A stretch of DNA of 47,142 nt from Opitutaceae bacterium (GCA_030693515.1 JAUYAK010000024.1:1-47142), one strand, 5' to 3'. Positions 1-7,405 are shown, numbered from the stretch's first letter. Notes: a model not told the origin generated them from the letters alone. Program-made: numbers and translations.

Positions 1-110
1 TCGATTACATCGAGACGTTCTACAACCCGACGAGGCGCCACAGCTCGCTCGGTTATGTTTCCCCTGTGGTCTTCGAAAAACAACAAACACTAAACATCAA
101 AGCCGCCTGA
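1..110 (+). CDS. IS3-family transposase OrfB, C-terminal end (partial)
   Basis: Only the last 35 codons are inside the window; they are read from position 3 to the TGA at 108-110. The residues DYIETFYNPTRRHSSLGY followed by SPVVFEKQ are the typical end of the integrase core (DDE, rve) domain of IS3-family OrfB transposases, just after the catalytic glutamate region. The enzyme would catalyse excision and insertion of its own element. Whether the copy is intact cannot be judged because the rest lies upstream of base 1. The gene sits against the element's right end, which has landed inside a secreted-protein gene read on the opposite strand. Confidence 0.85.
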   Translation, partial: DYIETFYNPTRRHSSLGYVSPVVFEKQQTLNIKAA

Positions 111-113
111 ATT

Positions 114-140
114 AGTGTCCATTTTTTCGAGGCAAGCCCA
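114..140. repeat. Probable right terminal inverted repeat of the IS3-family element
   Basis: Directly after the transposase stop lies AGTGTCCATTTTTTCGAGG followed by CAAGCCCA. On the other strand this reads TGGGCTTGCCTCG then AAAAAATGGACACT, which resembles IS3-family ends. The boundary near 140/141 is inferred from where the interrupted secreted protein stops looking like coding sequence. The left end and target duplication are outside the window. Confidence 0.6.
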
Positions 141-490
141 ATCTTATAGGCTTCGCGCCCTCCCAAAGTAGTGCATTCGGTTTGGGTGATCTCTTTGGAG
201 CTCGTGCGAACCCCTCGTTCCCACTCAAGGGCGTTTTCACGAAAGGTCGGTTTTCTGTCCGGCAGTGGTGCGTCGATGATGCTGAGATAAATCATCTGCT
301 TCTTCGCTTGGCTCTTGGCGGACCACGTGAGCACGTGCGGATGAGGTTCGCTCTTCTTGTGCTCAACTGGAGTCCAGTCCGAGTGGGTCGGAAATGTGGC
401 TGCCAATCCGTAGGCTGGCGCGGTGACCACCTCAGCACTAGCGGACAAGAGTGCTGATACTGATAAGGCGATAAGGAGTGCGCGCTTCAT
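141..490 (-). pseudogene. Secreted hypothetical protein, 3' part removed by IS insertion
   Basis: The reading frame opens with a Sec-type signal peptide (MKRALLIALSVSALLSASAE, cleavage probably around residues 18-28) and continues for about 117 residues of plausible secreted protein (ATFPTHSDWTPVE, LGGREAYKIGL). It then runs into the inverted repeat of the IS3-family element; the next residues, ASKKWTLIQ, are encoded by the insertion. I do not recognise the family, though small proteins of this kind with a GREAY-like segment are common as exported hypotheticals. The gene lies outside the integrative element and was probably downstream of tRNA-Leu before integration. The 491-624 flank holds nothing I can assign. 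Confidence 0.6.
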
Positions 491-624
491 TCTTTCTGCC
501 CAACTGTGCTATTCCGCTGCACTGCGTCTTATCGCAGAGGCACGCGCGCGGCGATTGAACATCGAATTGCCGATCATGAGGGGTAATTTTTGGTGCCGGC
601 GCGGCGGTGGAGGGAGTTTGCGCC

Positions 625-650
625 CTGGTGCCCGGGGTGGGGGTCGAACC
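625..650. repeat. att core repeat, distal copy
   Basis: The 26 bp from CTGGTGCCCGGGG to GGGTCGAACC are identical to 9627-9652. Identity stops at both edges (C versus G before, T versus C after). This is the displaced copy of the tRNA-Leu 3' end expected at the far junction of an integrated element. Confidence 0.92.
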
Positions 651-699
651 TTCCCCGCCGAAATGTTAGCGAAGCGATCCGATTCCGTTTTCCCGCTGC

Positions 700-812
700 T
701 TACCTCTGTCAGAGCCGTGACTTGGCTCTGAGCGTGTTTCATGTGTCGCGGCAAGTAGAGGCACAGAGCGGCACCGAAAACAAGCATTCTGGCATGAGTT
801 GGCATGAGTGAC
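700..812. promoter_or_regulatory. Arm-type recombination sites, distal end of element
   Basis: TTACCTCTGTCAGAG (700-714) matches 9611-9625 at 14 of 15 positions. TGGCATGAGTGAC (800-812) is identical to 9581-9593, and a further TGGCATGAGT sits at 790-799. An inverted repeat CAGAGCC-7-GGCTCTG lies at 710-730. In the circular form these pairs would flank the 26-bp core on both sides, the arrangement expected of integrase or excisionase binding arms. I see no gene between the att core and 1130. Confidence 0.65.
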
Positions 813-1078
813 CGGAGAATGTGTTTGGGTTAGACCTGTGCAGTCGCAACCATGAATGGTGGCGCCGGATATCTACTCTTCCGAAAAGCCGGCCGGCGCT
901 GGCCGGTTGCGCCAACGGAGGAGGCCTTCCGCGGGTCGTGCCGGGCACGAGCAGCCCCCGCGGCCGATTTCGGCCATGCAGGGCACGGCACCGGGTTTTG
1001 TGGGCGGAGAGCGGGCTACGGCCTCACGCCCGCGCGGGCTTGGCGGAACTGGCGGTCGAACCCCGGGCGGTTTGGGCA

Positions 1079-1108
1079 CAAAAAAGCCCCCGCCGGTGAG
1101 CAGGGGCG
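1079..1108 (-). terminator. Rho-independent terminator
   Basis: On the minus strand GCCCC, a 12-nt loop and GGGGC are followed by a run of six T. It lies about 20 bp beyond the stop of the small gene ending at 1130 and probably ends the element's minus-strand transcription. Confidence 0.7.
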
Positions 1109-1129
1109 CAATTGCACGGGACGAATGCC

Positions 1130-1495
1130 CTATTCCGAACCGGCTTTTTTTTCCGCGGTCGCCGAGGCCTTGGCCAACTCTCGTTCTATCGCCTCGGCGC
1201 ATTTAAGATGCTCGGCCCAATGGGTGTTTCCGGCGCCCGTAACATCAAGCCGCATGGGCCAATAAAGATGGCCCTTCTTCTCGCCTAATGCCGCGATCGC
1301 CAAAATCGCTTCGCCCAGAACGAAGCCCATCCAGCGATCTCTTTTTCCCTCGAAAAGGTGCGTCGGGCTATGCGGTAGCCGATCTAGCTCGGCCAAGACC
1401 GCTTCAACCTCCGGCCGGAGGGCGATCGAGTATCTCTTCCTGCGGTTAGGCCCGTTCTTCTCGGCCTCTTTTGAGGGCACATTTTTTTCATTCAT
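1130..1495 (-). CDS. Hypothetical element protein, 121 aa
   Basis: I do not recognise this protein. It has a basic, polar N terminus (NRRKRYSIALRPEV) that resembles the start of small DNA-binding or plasmid-type proteins. The middle is GKRDRWMGFVLGEAILAIAALGEKKG, apart from a short gap-free hydrophobic stretch too short to be a confident membrane segment, and the tail is rich in Ala, Lys and Glu. The ATG at 1495 is preferred over one 30 nt upstream because GGAGAG lies 7 nt before it. It is the last minus-strand gene of the element and a terminator follows. No function is proposed. Confidence 0.6.
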   Translation of the reverse strand: MNEKNVPSKEAEKNGPNRRKRYSIALRPEVEAVLAELDRLPHSPTHLFEGKRDRWMGFVLGEAILAIAALGEKKGHLYWPMRLDVTGAGNTHWAEHLKCAEAIERELAKASATAEKKAGSE

Positions 1496-1778
1496 AACTG
1501 AACTCTCCAAACAGAGGAGCCGCACCTACTGGCGAGGCTGATAGTAGGCCACGCAGTGGCCAATCCTCGCTTTCGATGCGACTCCAATTGTTAGGCTGCG
1601 ATGTCCCGGCTATCAGACCGGATGAACCCACAGGGATCACGCCGGATTAATTGCCCGGCCGGCACCTGAAAAGCGAGTGAGAAGTGCGAAGCGCGGTCCT
1701 ACCACGCCCATGGCTCGCCTTGGGGCCGCATCGGGCGGGTCTGCGGCGCGGCGCTCGGCGTGGCCGGCTCGCGGCTAC

Positions 1779-1864
1779 CTCGAACGCACGAACGCCTCCG
1801 TCGAGACCGTGAACCGCGCTGCGGAGATCCGCACGCTGGCAGAGCGGCAGATGGGCGCCTTCCT
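1779..1864 (+). repeat. 86-bp direct repeat, copy 1
   Basis: Identical over 86 bp to 2128-2213, 349 bp apart. It encodes residues LERTNASVETV through GAFL of the duplicated gene fragment. Sequence diverges sharply on both sides. Confidence 0.9.
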
Positions 1865-2127
1865 GAAACAGATGCCGAAAAACGAAGGTGGCGACCCGGT
1901 GCCGCATCGGAACCGGGTAGACGAGCCCGCGACGCTCGCGGAAATCGGCATCACAAAAAAGCAGAGTGCGACCGCGCAAAAACTGGCCGACATCCCCGAG
2001 CCGCAGTTCCGCGAGCGCATCGCCGTAGCGAAGGCCGGGGCGGGGGCGGCTGCCCGCGCTCGCGGAGTGCAAGACGGTGATGGCGGCGAAGCAGATTGCC
2101 GACGTAGCGGCGGCGGCGCGTGTCTAT

Positions 2128-2213
2128 CTCGAACGCACGAACGCCTCCGTCGAGACCGTGAACCGCGCTGCGGAGATCCGCACGCTGGCAGAGCGGCAGA
2201 TGGGCGCCTTCCT
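2128..2213 (+). repeat. 86-bp direct repeat, copy 2
   Basis: Second copy of the 1779-1864 repeat, in the same orientation and also read as part of a protein-like frame. Lack of any substitution between the copies suggests a recent duplication or gene conversion. Confidence 0.9.
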
Positions 2214-2356
2214 TAAAGTGATACCGAAGGCAACTGGCGGTTGGCGGGCAGCGCCGGCGGGCGGCGAGAACAAAGTGATCCCCGCCACGATCGGGGGCCG
2301 CGTAATCACGGGGAGCGCAATCTCCGTGACTCTGGACTCTGATGTGGCGGAGAGTG

Positions 2357-2569
2357 TCAGTCGATTGAATCGAGCGGATAAACGTGCTTCTCGGTTCGCG
2401 CCCATGCGACAGCTTGCTCGCGGGTATCGAAGACCGGAATAAAGCGTTGCGGGCCCTCCTTGGGCGCTTGCATTGCAATTCCTCCCTTGGAAACGAAATT
2501 CCACTCGAGCGCGTTCATCACGCACCAGAATCGGGTTGAAGGCTTGGGGGTCGCGGTAGGTTTAATCAT
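2357..2569 (-). CDS. Small hypothetical protein, 70 aa
   Basis: The product begins MIKPTATPKPSTRFWCVMNA and ends in TREQAVAWARTEKHVYPLDS plus two residues. The pattern 'VFDTREQAVAWARTE' resembles small soluble proteins in which a conserved helix follows a beta strand, but I recognise no family. Its start overlaps the stop of the 52-aa gene upstream in the string ATGATTAA, so translation is probably coupled. It is the last of a run of closely packed minus-strand genes before the rearranged 1677-2442 region. Confidence 0.5.
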   Translation of the reverse strand: MIKPTATPKPSTRFWCVMNALEWNFVSKGGIAMQAPKEGPQRFIPVFDTREQAVAWARTEKHVYPLDSID

Positions 2570-2720
2570 CGGCGGAGGTGGCGCGGGGCGCCTGTTCCGC
2601 CGGCAGGAGCTGCTCTAAAAGCCAGCGAGAGAGGCGGTGGAGCGTGATCACGAGGAGTGTGGGATTTGGAAGATTGATCCCCGCGGCGGCCGGTCGCCGC
2701 GTAGTCACGGCTGAACGCAT
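2562..2720 (-). CDS. Very small hypothetical protein, 52 aa
   Basis: ATG at 2720 opens a 52-codon frame ending TAA at 2562. The product starts MRSAVTTRRPAAAG and contains HRLSRWLLEQLLPAEQAPRA. The segment LEQLLPA also occurs near the end of the 160-aa gene at 3391-3873, and the underlying 19 bp (CCGCCGGCAGGAGCTGCTC) are identical, so this gene may be a decayed or duplicated tail of that one. The frame ends in ATGATTAA, overlapping the next gene by 8 nt, exactly as the 160-aa gene ends in GTGAATAA. That parallel is the main reason to consider it translated. Function unknown. Confidence 0.4.
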   Translation of the reverse strand: MRSAVTTRRPAAAGINLPNPTLLVITLHRLSRWLLEQLLPAEQAPRATSADD

Positions 2721-2774
2721 GGAACCGATAACTCTGGAAAACGGTGCCGCGAGGAAAGTATTAGCGAAATGCGG

Positions 2775-3398
2775 TCAGGCAGCCGCCGGCCGGGGTTTCA
2801 CGGCGGGGCTATCACCTGCGCATTCGGTGTGCGCCCCGAAGGTCGCGAGACGTTCGCCGGCCACTGCGACGCGACGCTCCAACTCGGGGATCACTGCGCT
2901 GTTGAGAAACTGCAACAGATCACGTTCGGCGCTCAATTGGGTGGAAAAATTGATCGCGCCCATGAGATGGGCATCGGATAGCGCAATGCGATCGATGTAG
3001 TATTCCACCGCCGGGGCATCGTCTGCGCTGAGGCCCGCAGCGCGGTCCTTTTCGGCCTTCAGCACTCGCTCAAGCCGGACCAACTCTGCGGCCAGCGAGT
3101 CGAACGCCTCTTGTCGGGCCTGCGCTTCGTCGCGCTCCCGCCGCACGCGGAGTCGAGCATTGACCAGATCGCGGGTAGAATCGACGATCGAGCGCAGCGC
3201 GGGGACAAGGGCCTCGCCTTCGGCTTCACGCACGAGGATGTTCAAGAACCGCATCGCGTCGTGTTCGGAATCGAAGCAGCCAGTGGCGACCAACTCGCGC
3301 ACGCGCTCTTGGCGGTTGTCGTAGTCGTCAAGACCGCTCGTGTCGAAAAGCGGATCGGATGCAGAAGGCGCGCGCGGCGCGGGGGCAGGATTATTCAC
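2775..3398 (-). CDS. Hypothetical coiled-coil protein, about 207 aa
   Basis: After a Pro/Ala-rich N terminus the protein becomes strongly helical: VRELVATGCFDSEHDAMRFL, then a long charged heptad-like segment (RRERDEAQARQEAFDSLAAE and onward, about residues 85-130) suggesting a coiled coil. I recognise no family. I place the start at GTG 3398, because it overlaps the upstream stop in GTGAATAA; a TTG at 3452 in the same frame is possible but would give a 62-nt overlap. It lies in a run with the 160-aa and 211-aa genes. A structural or scaffolding role would fit the shape but is only a guess. Confidence 0.55.
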   Translation of the reverse strand: MNNPAPAPRAPSASDPLFDTSGLDDYDNRQERVRELVATGCFDSEHDAMRFLNILVREAEGEALVPALRSIVDSTRDLVNARLRVRRERDEAQARQEAFDSLAAELVRLERVLKAEKDRAAGLSADDAPAVEYYIDRIALSDAHLMGAINFSTQLSAERDLLQFLNSAVIPELERRVAVAGERLATFGAHTECAGDSPAVKPRPAAA

Positions 3399-3873
3399 GG
3401 GGCGAGGAAGAGGTGGTTTGCGTGGCGAGGTCCGCCGGCAGGAGCTGCTCAAGGCGAAGCTCCGCGGCGAGGTTCAGGATCTGCGACTCAAGGTCGCTCA
3501 GCTCGGTCTCGCGCGCGGAGAGCCAGCGGTCGAGTTCGGCGATGATCCGCGGCGCGTGAAAGCCCGTGAGGTCCTGAGCAATCAGGTTGTGGAATCCGGC
3601 GATGGCGCTTTCGCTCTCGTGAGCGAAACATTCGTCGGCCCGTGAGGCAAATATCTCTGCGCGCACTTGTTGAAGCTGGCGGCCGCGACGACCCCGGTCG
3701 ATCCGCTCCAGAAGAAGGCGGCGGCGCTCAATGAGGTTGTTGAGTGGGGCGCGGCGATGCTGTTCGGCATCACGCCGGGCGGTCAGGGCCGCAATCTCGG
3801 CGGCGGCCTTGGCGCGGATGGCGTGCTCTTGCTCGCTCAGTTCGTGGGGATCGGGTGCGTGGGTGGGTTTCAT
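3391..3873 (-). CDS. Hypothetical coiled-coil protein, 160 aa
   Basis: The protein is almost entirely predicted helix, with Glu/Arg/Ala-rich stretches (LSEQEHAIRAKAAAEIAALT at about residues 12-31, and SARETELSDLESQILNLAAE near 128-147) suited to a coiled coil. It has no signal peptide or membrane segment, so it is probably cytoplasmic. It starts 6 nt after the stop of the 211-aa gene upstream and overlaps the next gene by 8 nt, so these genes are very likely one transcript. The tail LEQLLPA is shared with the 52-aa gene. I recognise no family. Confidence 0.6.
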   Translation of the reverse strand: MKPTHAPDPHELSEQEHAIRAKAAAEIAALTARRDAEQHRRAPLNNLIERRRLLLERIDRGRRGRQLQQVRAEIFASRADECFAHESESAIAGFHNLIAQDLTGFHAPRIIAELDRWLSARETELSDLESQILNLAAELRLEQLLPADLATQTTSSSPRE

Positions 3874-3879
3874 GGGAAA

Positions 3880-4515
3880 TTAGGCCGACTTCGCGGCTTG
3901 GGTTTTGAAGGAGGCAACCGTGCGGGCAAGGCCGTGTAGGGCAGGCACGGATGCGGCGCCGAGGATGCTCGCCCGCCCGCAGCGAATCGAATTGAGCGCG
4001 GCGGCGGCCGCGGCGAAAGAGGGGGCGGCACCGGCTTGGCGCAGAACCTGACCGACGTAGCAATGAAGCCCGAGGACCTGGCTCGAGCACGTCGCGATAT
4101 TGCAGGCGGCGTGGGCCTTGGTGATGGCGGAGAGCGCGGCGAGCGGCTGCGCCCGCGCCGAGAGTTCACTCGCGCGATCAATCGCGGCCACGAACTGGTC
4201 CGCTTGGACAGCATGGCTGGGCGATGTAGCGGCCGGCTTGTGACGGCGGGCCTTGAAGGCGGCGAGCACGCGGGCCCGCTCGGTGGGCGGGGCGGCGGGC
4301 TTGTGGTCCGTGGCGGCGGTCTTTCCGAGTAGGGCGTCGGCCTGTTGGAGAATCGCGGCGTTGTTCTCGCGACACTCTACGAGGTTCTTAGGGCTGAGTT
4401 GCGCCGTAGCGCTAATTTTGTCGAGGCGCCAGCGCTCAACGAGAACGCAGTCGCCGGCAGAGGGAATCGCCGGGGTTGTGGCCGATGCGGCCGGGAATGG
4501 GAATGGAGCAGTCAT
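3880..4515 (-). CDS. Hypothetical protein, 211 aa, Ala-rich
   Basis: The start chosen is ATG 4515, which lies 2 nt after the TGA of the upstream HTH gene (TGATCATG). Longer readings give a basic N terminus with no coding character. The product starts MTAPFPFPAASATTP, has a charged segment around residues 75-95 (PTERARVLAAFKARRHK), then Ala-rich helices (FVAAIDRASELSARAQPLAA) and several cysteines in HAACNIATCSSQVLGLHC. The Cys/His pattern is not a zinc motif I recognise. It is followed by two coiled-coil genes in the same direction. Function unknown. Confidence 0.55.
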   Translation of the reverse strand: MTAPFPFPAASATTPAIPSAGDCVLVERWRLDKISATAQLSPKNLVECRENNAAILQQADALLGKTAATDHKPAAPPTERARVLAAFKARRHKPAATSPSHAVQADQFVAAIDRASELSARAQPLAALSAITKAHAACNIATCSSQVLGLHCYVGQVLRQAGAAPSFAAAAAALNSIRCGRASILGAASVPALHGLARTVASFKTQAAKSA

Positions 4516-4517
4516 GA

Positions 4518-4781
4518 TCAGGTAATGGGTGAGGTGGTGGTGGGGGAAAGGGGCAGGAGGCCGCGCGCGGCGAGGAGCTGCGTCATGATCACGGTCTGGG
4601 CCGGGGACCAAATAGGCTTCAGTTCTCCGCCGGCATCCATCCAGCCGGCTGGAGCGATTTCGCCGCGCGCGAGCGATCGTAACACGGTATGGCGATGTAT
4701 CCCGCATAGCACGGCGAACCGGTGGTTCGACAAGAAGACGCGGGCCGACTGGATTGGTGCGTGAGATTTGGGGAGTGGCAT
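4518..4781 (-). CDS. Small HTH (excisionase/MerR-like) DNA-binding protein, 87 aa
   Basis: The segment VFLSNHRFAVLCGIHRHTVL followed by RSLARGEIAP resembles the winged helix of small excisionase-like or MerR-type proteins: a helix, the turn around CGIH, and the recognition helix RHTVLRSLARG. Start ATG 4781 is preceded by GGTAGG with no spacing, so initiation is unusual; a longer frame reaches 4961 but its N terminus looks non-coding and overlaps the repeat-rich region. It is the first gene after the GGACACGG repeat cluster and probably heads the operon running down to 2357. It may regulate that operon or bind the adjacent repeats (inference). Confidence 0.55.
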   Translation of the reverse strand: MPLPKSHAPIQSARVFLSNHRFAVLCGIHRHTVLRSLARGEIAPAGWMDAGGELKPIWSPAQTVIMTQLLAARGLLPLSPTTTSPIT

Positions 4782-4963
4782 CCTACCAGTAGCTTCGTTG
4801 TCAACCTTGTCGCCACTACCCGCACACCTACCGCGCCGTTTCGCCGTAACGAAAGGGCCATTTTTTCTGGTCCCCCATAAAAAAACGACGCGAGTCGCGC
4901 TACCTCCACGGCGGGCCGGCCAAAATAGATTCCTTACCCTCTTTCCGGGGGTGGTCCCCATCG

Positions 4964-5111
4964 TTGGACACGGCCCCCTTCTTTAAGAAGGGGGGCCGTG
5001 TCCAATACACCTTCGGGACAATGTCAGACACGGCTCGGACACGGCTTTTTCCCGTGTCCTTCCTTGTCCTCCCGTGTCCGGGAAGCAATCGGGCCAAAAC
5101 GCGCCGTGTCC
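4964..5111. repeat. GGACACGG iteron-like cluster with large hairpin (candidate origin)
   Basis: The octamer GGACACGG or its complement occurs at 4966, 4996, 5037, 5052, 5072 and 5104, with a one-mismatch copy at 5026 (and GGACACCC at 5167). Two form inverted pairs: a 20-bp near-perfect hairpin at 4964-5005, interrupted by one extra G, and GGACACGG-7-CCGTGTCC at 5037-5059. The cluster fills the gap between the helicase gene stop and the HTH gene. A terminator for the helicase gene could account for the first hairpin, but not for the repeats after it. In SaPI-type islands iterons bound by the Rep helicase lie immediately after rep, which is the arrangement seen here. The remaining 4782-4963 shows nothing else. 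Confidence 0.6.
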
Positions 5112-5115
5112 AAGC

Positions 5116-6633
5116 TCATCGGAACGGGGATTCGATCTTCGCTTTATACCGGCCGACGGTCTTTTCGGACACCCCCTGATCCTCGGCGATTGCGCTGTGG
5201 TTTTCCTTCCAACTGCGCCGCGGGTCATAGGTGCTCCGCGCACGTTCCAAATCGAACTTCATTTGGAATTGCCCGTCAGGGCTCGATTCGGGCCGGTAGT
5301 CCGATGGCAGCCAGAACATCCCACCGCCCGGGGGGGAATGTTTGATGTAGACCGCCTTCGTCAGTTGGCCGCAGGCGTCGACAATCCCGGCCCGGCCTCC
5401 CCGTTTCACGAACGTCATTTTGTAAGTTCCGTCCGGTGCCCCGCGCACCATTTGCAACGTGACATAAGCCCGCGCCCAATTGGTCAACTCAGCGGAACCG
5501 GACCCGATGTAGCGAAGCTCTTCCTCCAAATCTTCCTTTGGCGACTTTCCTTCCTTCTTCGGGGGCTTGTTCGTGTGATGCACCAACACCGCCGCACTCC
5601 GGGTTTCGTTGAGCACCTGATTCAGTCCGTTCCGCAGGAACGGCGATAGCTCCTTCTGTTCGCTGACGTTGCACCCGCAAAAACTGAACAGCGGATTGAT
5701 TACCAACAGATCATAGGGAAAGCGCCGGTGTTCCTGGCGCAGCCTATTCAGGAAAACCTCACCCGCCGCATCGTTCCATCGGACGATTCGCAAGCGTCTT
5801 TTCAGTTCATCGACCTGCGTTGGATCGAGCTTCCGCCCATTGACGAACCCCTGCACCGTCTCCGCGACATCGCCGTGATCGTCCTCCGCCTGGACATAGA
5901 GCACGCGCATCGGTGCCGCCATCTTCAGTCCGAAGAACGGCTGGCAAAGCGCCGCGCCCGCGGAAAGTTGAAGGGCCAAGACCGACTTTCCGACGCCCGA
6001 AGGCGCGACGATTATCAGTCCACTTGTGCGCCCCAAATAGCGCTTTCCCATCATGCAATCGGGATCTGAGTCTGGATTAAATGTCAGGAGGTCATCCCAC
6101 TTCATTTCGTGGGATTCGCCGGACATCGCCCGGCCCCGCGTCACGCCAAGGATGTTGCTCTCCACGCGCGCCATTAGGTCGTCAATCCCGCCCGAGAACC
6201 GGTAGCAATCCTCGGCCGCAACCGTCGCCGAACGAATAACCGCCCTTAGCATCGCCAGCTCGCGCACCTTAGCGATGAAGTAGCTCGCCTGCGCCGTGGT
6301 CGGGATAAGGCTGCTGAGCCGCGCGAGCGCGGCATAGCCGCCCACCTCTTCGAGCTGCTTGGTGCGCTTGAGTTCCTCCGCCACCACCGCCACGTCGATG
6401 GGCAGCGCGCGCACAGAGAGATCCGCCATGCAGTTTAGGAGGATGGAGTGCTTGTGCTCGTAGAAGTCCGACGCCGTCAGCCCGGCGACATTGCAAAGCG
6501 CGAGCACGCTGGCTCCGTCAAGCAGGCAGCTCGAGATCACATATTCCTCGGCATCGATGCTGTGCGGCAGCGGCCGCCCCGCTCCGTTGTCATTTCCTGC
6601 CACTCGGCGGTGGCCGCTAGGAGGATGGTTCAC
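5116..6633 (-). CDS. DnaB-N/AAA_25 replicative helicase-like protein, 505 aa
   Basis: Residues 23-130 (PHSIDAEEYVISSCLLDG, IPTTAQASYFIAKVRE) match the N-terminal domain of DnaB helicases. Residues 200-400 form a RecA/RepA-like ATPase: Walker A APSGVGKS at 210-217 and a Walker B-like strand YDLLVIN at 307-313, with Asn where Asp is usual, then LVHHTNK. The C terminus (WKENHSAIAEDQGVSEKTVG) looks like a helix-turn-helix. This fits the replication initiator/helicase of an episome or phage satellite: it would unwind the element's origin in the cytoplasm. The start is GTG 6633, overlapping the upstream stop in GTGA. The iteron-like cluster begins 5 bp after its stop. Confidence 0.8.
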   Translation of the reverse strand: MNHPPSGHRRVAGNDNGAGRPLPHSIDAEEYVISSCLLDGASVLALCNVAGLTASDFYEHKHSILLNCMADLSVRALPIDVAVVAEELKRTKQLEEVGGYAALARLSSLIPTTAQASYFIAKVRELAMLRAVIRSATVAAEDCYRFSGGIDDLMARVESNILGVTRGRAMSGESHEMKWDDLLTFNPDSDPDCMMGKRYLGRTSGLIIVAPSGVGKSVLALQLSAGAALCQPFFGLKMAAPMRVLYVQAEDDHGDVAETVQGFVNGRKLDPTQVDELKRRLRIVRWNDAAGEVFLNRLRQEHRRFPYDLLVINPLFSFCGCNVSEQKELSPFLRNGLNQVLNETRSAAVLVHHTNKPPKKEGKSPKEDLEEELRYIGSGSAELTNWARAYVTLQMVRGAPDGTYKMTFVKRGGRAGIVDACGQLTKAVYIKHSPPGGGMFWLPSDYRPESSPDGQFQMKFDLERARSTYDPRRSWKENHSAIAEDQGVSEKTVGRYKAKIESPFR

Positions 6634-7145
6634 TTGGTCACCTTACCCTTCTTGGCTTGGCGCTTCGCGACTCGTGCTCTCGCCGCCACTCGCCTTGCCA
6701 CTCGGTCGAAAAGCCGGGCGGTCCCGGTATTGGCGAGCAATAGACGCGCCCGACGATCCACGGCCTCGTGCGAGACGACGTGTCGCCTGGCAATCTCGCG
6801 CAAACTGCCTTCACCACCACTGAGGAACCACGCAAGGACGTCACGATCGATGGCGATGCCACGCACCTCGTCTGCGGTCATCTCCCGCGCTAATGCTTCG
6901 GGCTCGTCGTAGGCCGTCGCAACAATTGCGTCAGCGACCGGACCATTCTTTTTTTTCTCCCACTTGAATTCAGTCGTCGTGCGACCGTCGACGACCCGCA
7001 CGAGCTGCTTGTTCTCCAAAAACAAGCCGAACGGGTTGACAGTGGTCTTAGATGTGGGGTTTTTTGTGAAAGGTGAGGCCTCGCGAATCGGAAACGCGGG
7101 GCCTCTTTCATTTTCAGGGGGTTCGGGCTCGAGTGTCGTAGTCAT
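6630..7145 (-). CDS. Putative HTH protein of the replication operon, 171 aa
   Basis: Start ATG 7145 overlaps the upstream gene's stop (ATGA). The N-terminal third is polar and Pro-rich, the middle has FKWEKKKNGPVADAIVATAY, and residues about 118-140 (SGGEGSLREIARRHVVSHEA) read as a helix-turn-helix with two helices around 'REIARRHVVS'. The C terminus is strongly basic (RVARRVAARARVAKRQAKKG), consistent with DNA binding. It sits between a small unknown gene and the helicase with 4-nt overlaps on both sides, so it is probably a replication accessory or regulator. No family recognised. Confidence 0.6.
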   Translation of the reverse strand: MTTTLEPEPPENERGPAFPIREASPFTKNPTSKTTVNPFGLFLENKQLVRVVDGRTTTEFKWEKKKNGPVADAIVATAYDEPEALAREMTADEVRGIAIDRDVLAWFLSGGEGSLREIARRHVVSHEAVDRRARLLLANTGTARLFDRVARRVAARARVAKRQAKKGKVTK

Positions 7146-7405
7146 CGGCCGGCCCTCCCGATCCACACCTGCGATGCCGGGTGATATTCGATGGCGCCAT
7201 TCAGCTTCATGAAATGCAGCAACCAAACCCGAATCTCCGGGTTGCTCGTCAGGTAGGCCAGCACCTCTGACTTGGCCCCGTGAAACGGGGCGCCGTCCTC
7301 AAGTCCCACTGCGTGGCGACAAGCCGGCATTTGCCGGGCCGCGGCCAACGCCGCCTCTGCGCGCGGCAGGGCCCCAAGCTTGATCACGGGTTTCGGGCGG
7401 CTCAT
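7142..7405 (-). CDS. Small hypothetical protein, 87 aa
   Basis: A basic N terminus (MSRPKPVIKLGALPRAEAAL) precedes a segment with SEVLAYLTSNPEIRVWLLHF and a short C-terminal tail ending WIGRAGR. It has no signal peptide or membrane span and no family I recognise. It overlaps the AlpA-like gene before it and the HTH gene after it by 4 nt each (ATGA), so it is translated as part of the same operon. Confidence 0.6.
   Translation of the reverse strand: MSRPKPVIKLGALPRAEAALAAARQMPACRHAVGLEDGAPFHGAKSEVLAYLTSNPEIRVWLLHFMKLNGAIEYHPASQVWIGRAGR

Larger units (their letters stand above)
1677..2442 (+). pseudogene. Rearranged remnants of an element gene with AEIRTLAERQMG motif
   Basis: Two overlapping plus-strand frames carry the same segment, YLERTNASVETVNRAAEIRT then LAERQMGAFLK. 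The first (from about 1770) continues with AEIGITKKQSATAQKLADI and PEPQFRERI, a pattern known from small phage and plasmid proteins in which 'TLADLGISKTQSxRWQ' follows 'AExRAGELL'. The second starts with an N-terminal-looking stretch (LAECKTVMAAKQIADVAAAA) but diverges after GAFLK into unrelated sequence. Neither copy looks complete: one lacks the start region, the other the end. A deletion and partial duplication of a single ancestral gene would explain this. The stretch 1496-1676 holds nothing else I can assign. Confidence 0.5.

Noticed and set aside
2775-3880. Assigning the 211-, 160- and 207-aa genes to phage capsid or scaffold families
   Set aside because: Only coiled-coil character and gene order suggest it; no motif supports the assignment.
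4964-5005. The large hairpin after the helicase gene as a simple terminator
   Set aside because: It lacks a T-run on the helicase transcript's 3' side and is part of a wider octamer cluster, so I list it as a repeat cluster, though termination is not excluded.
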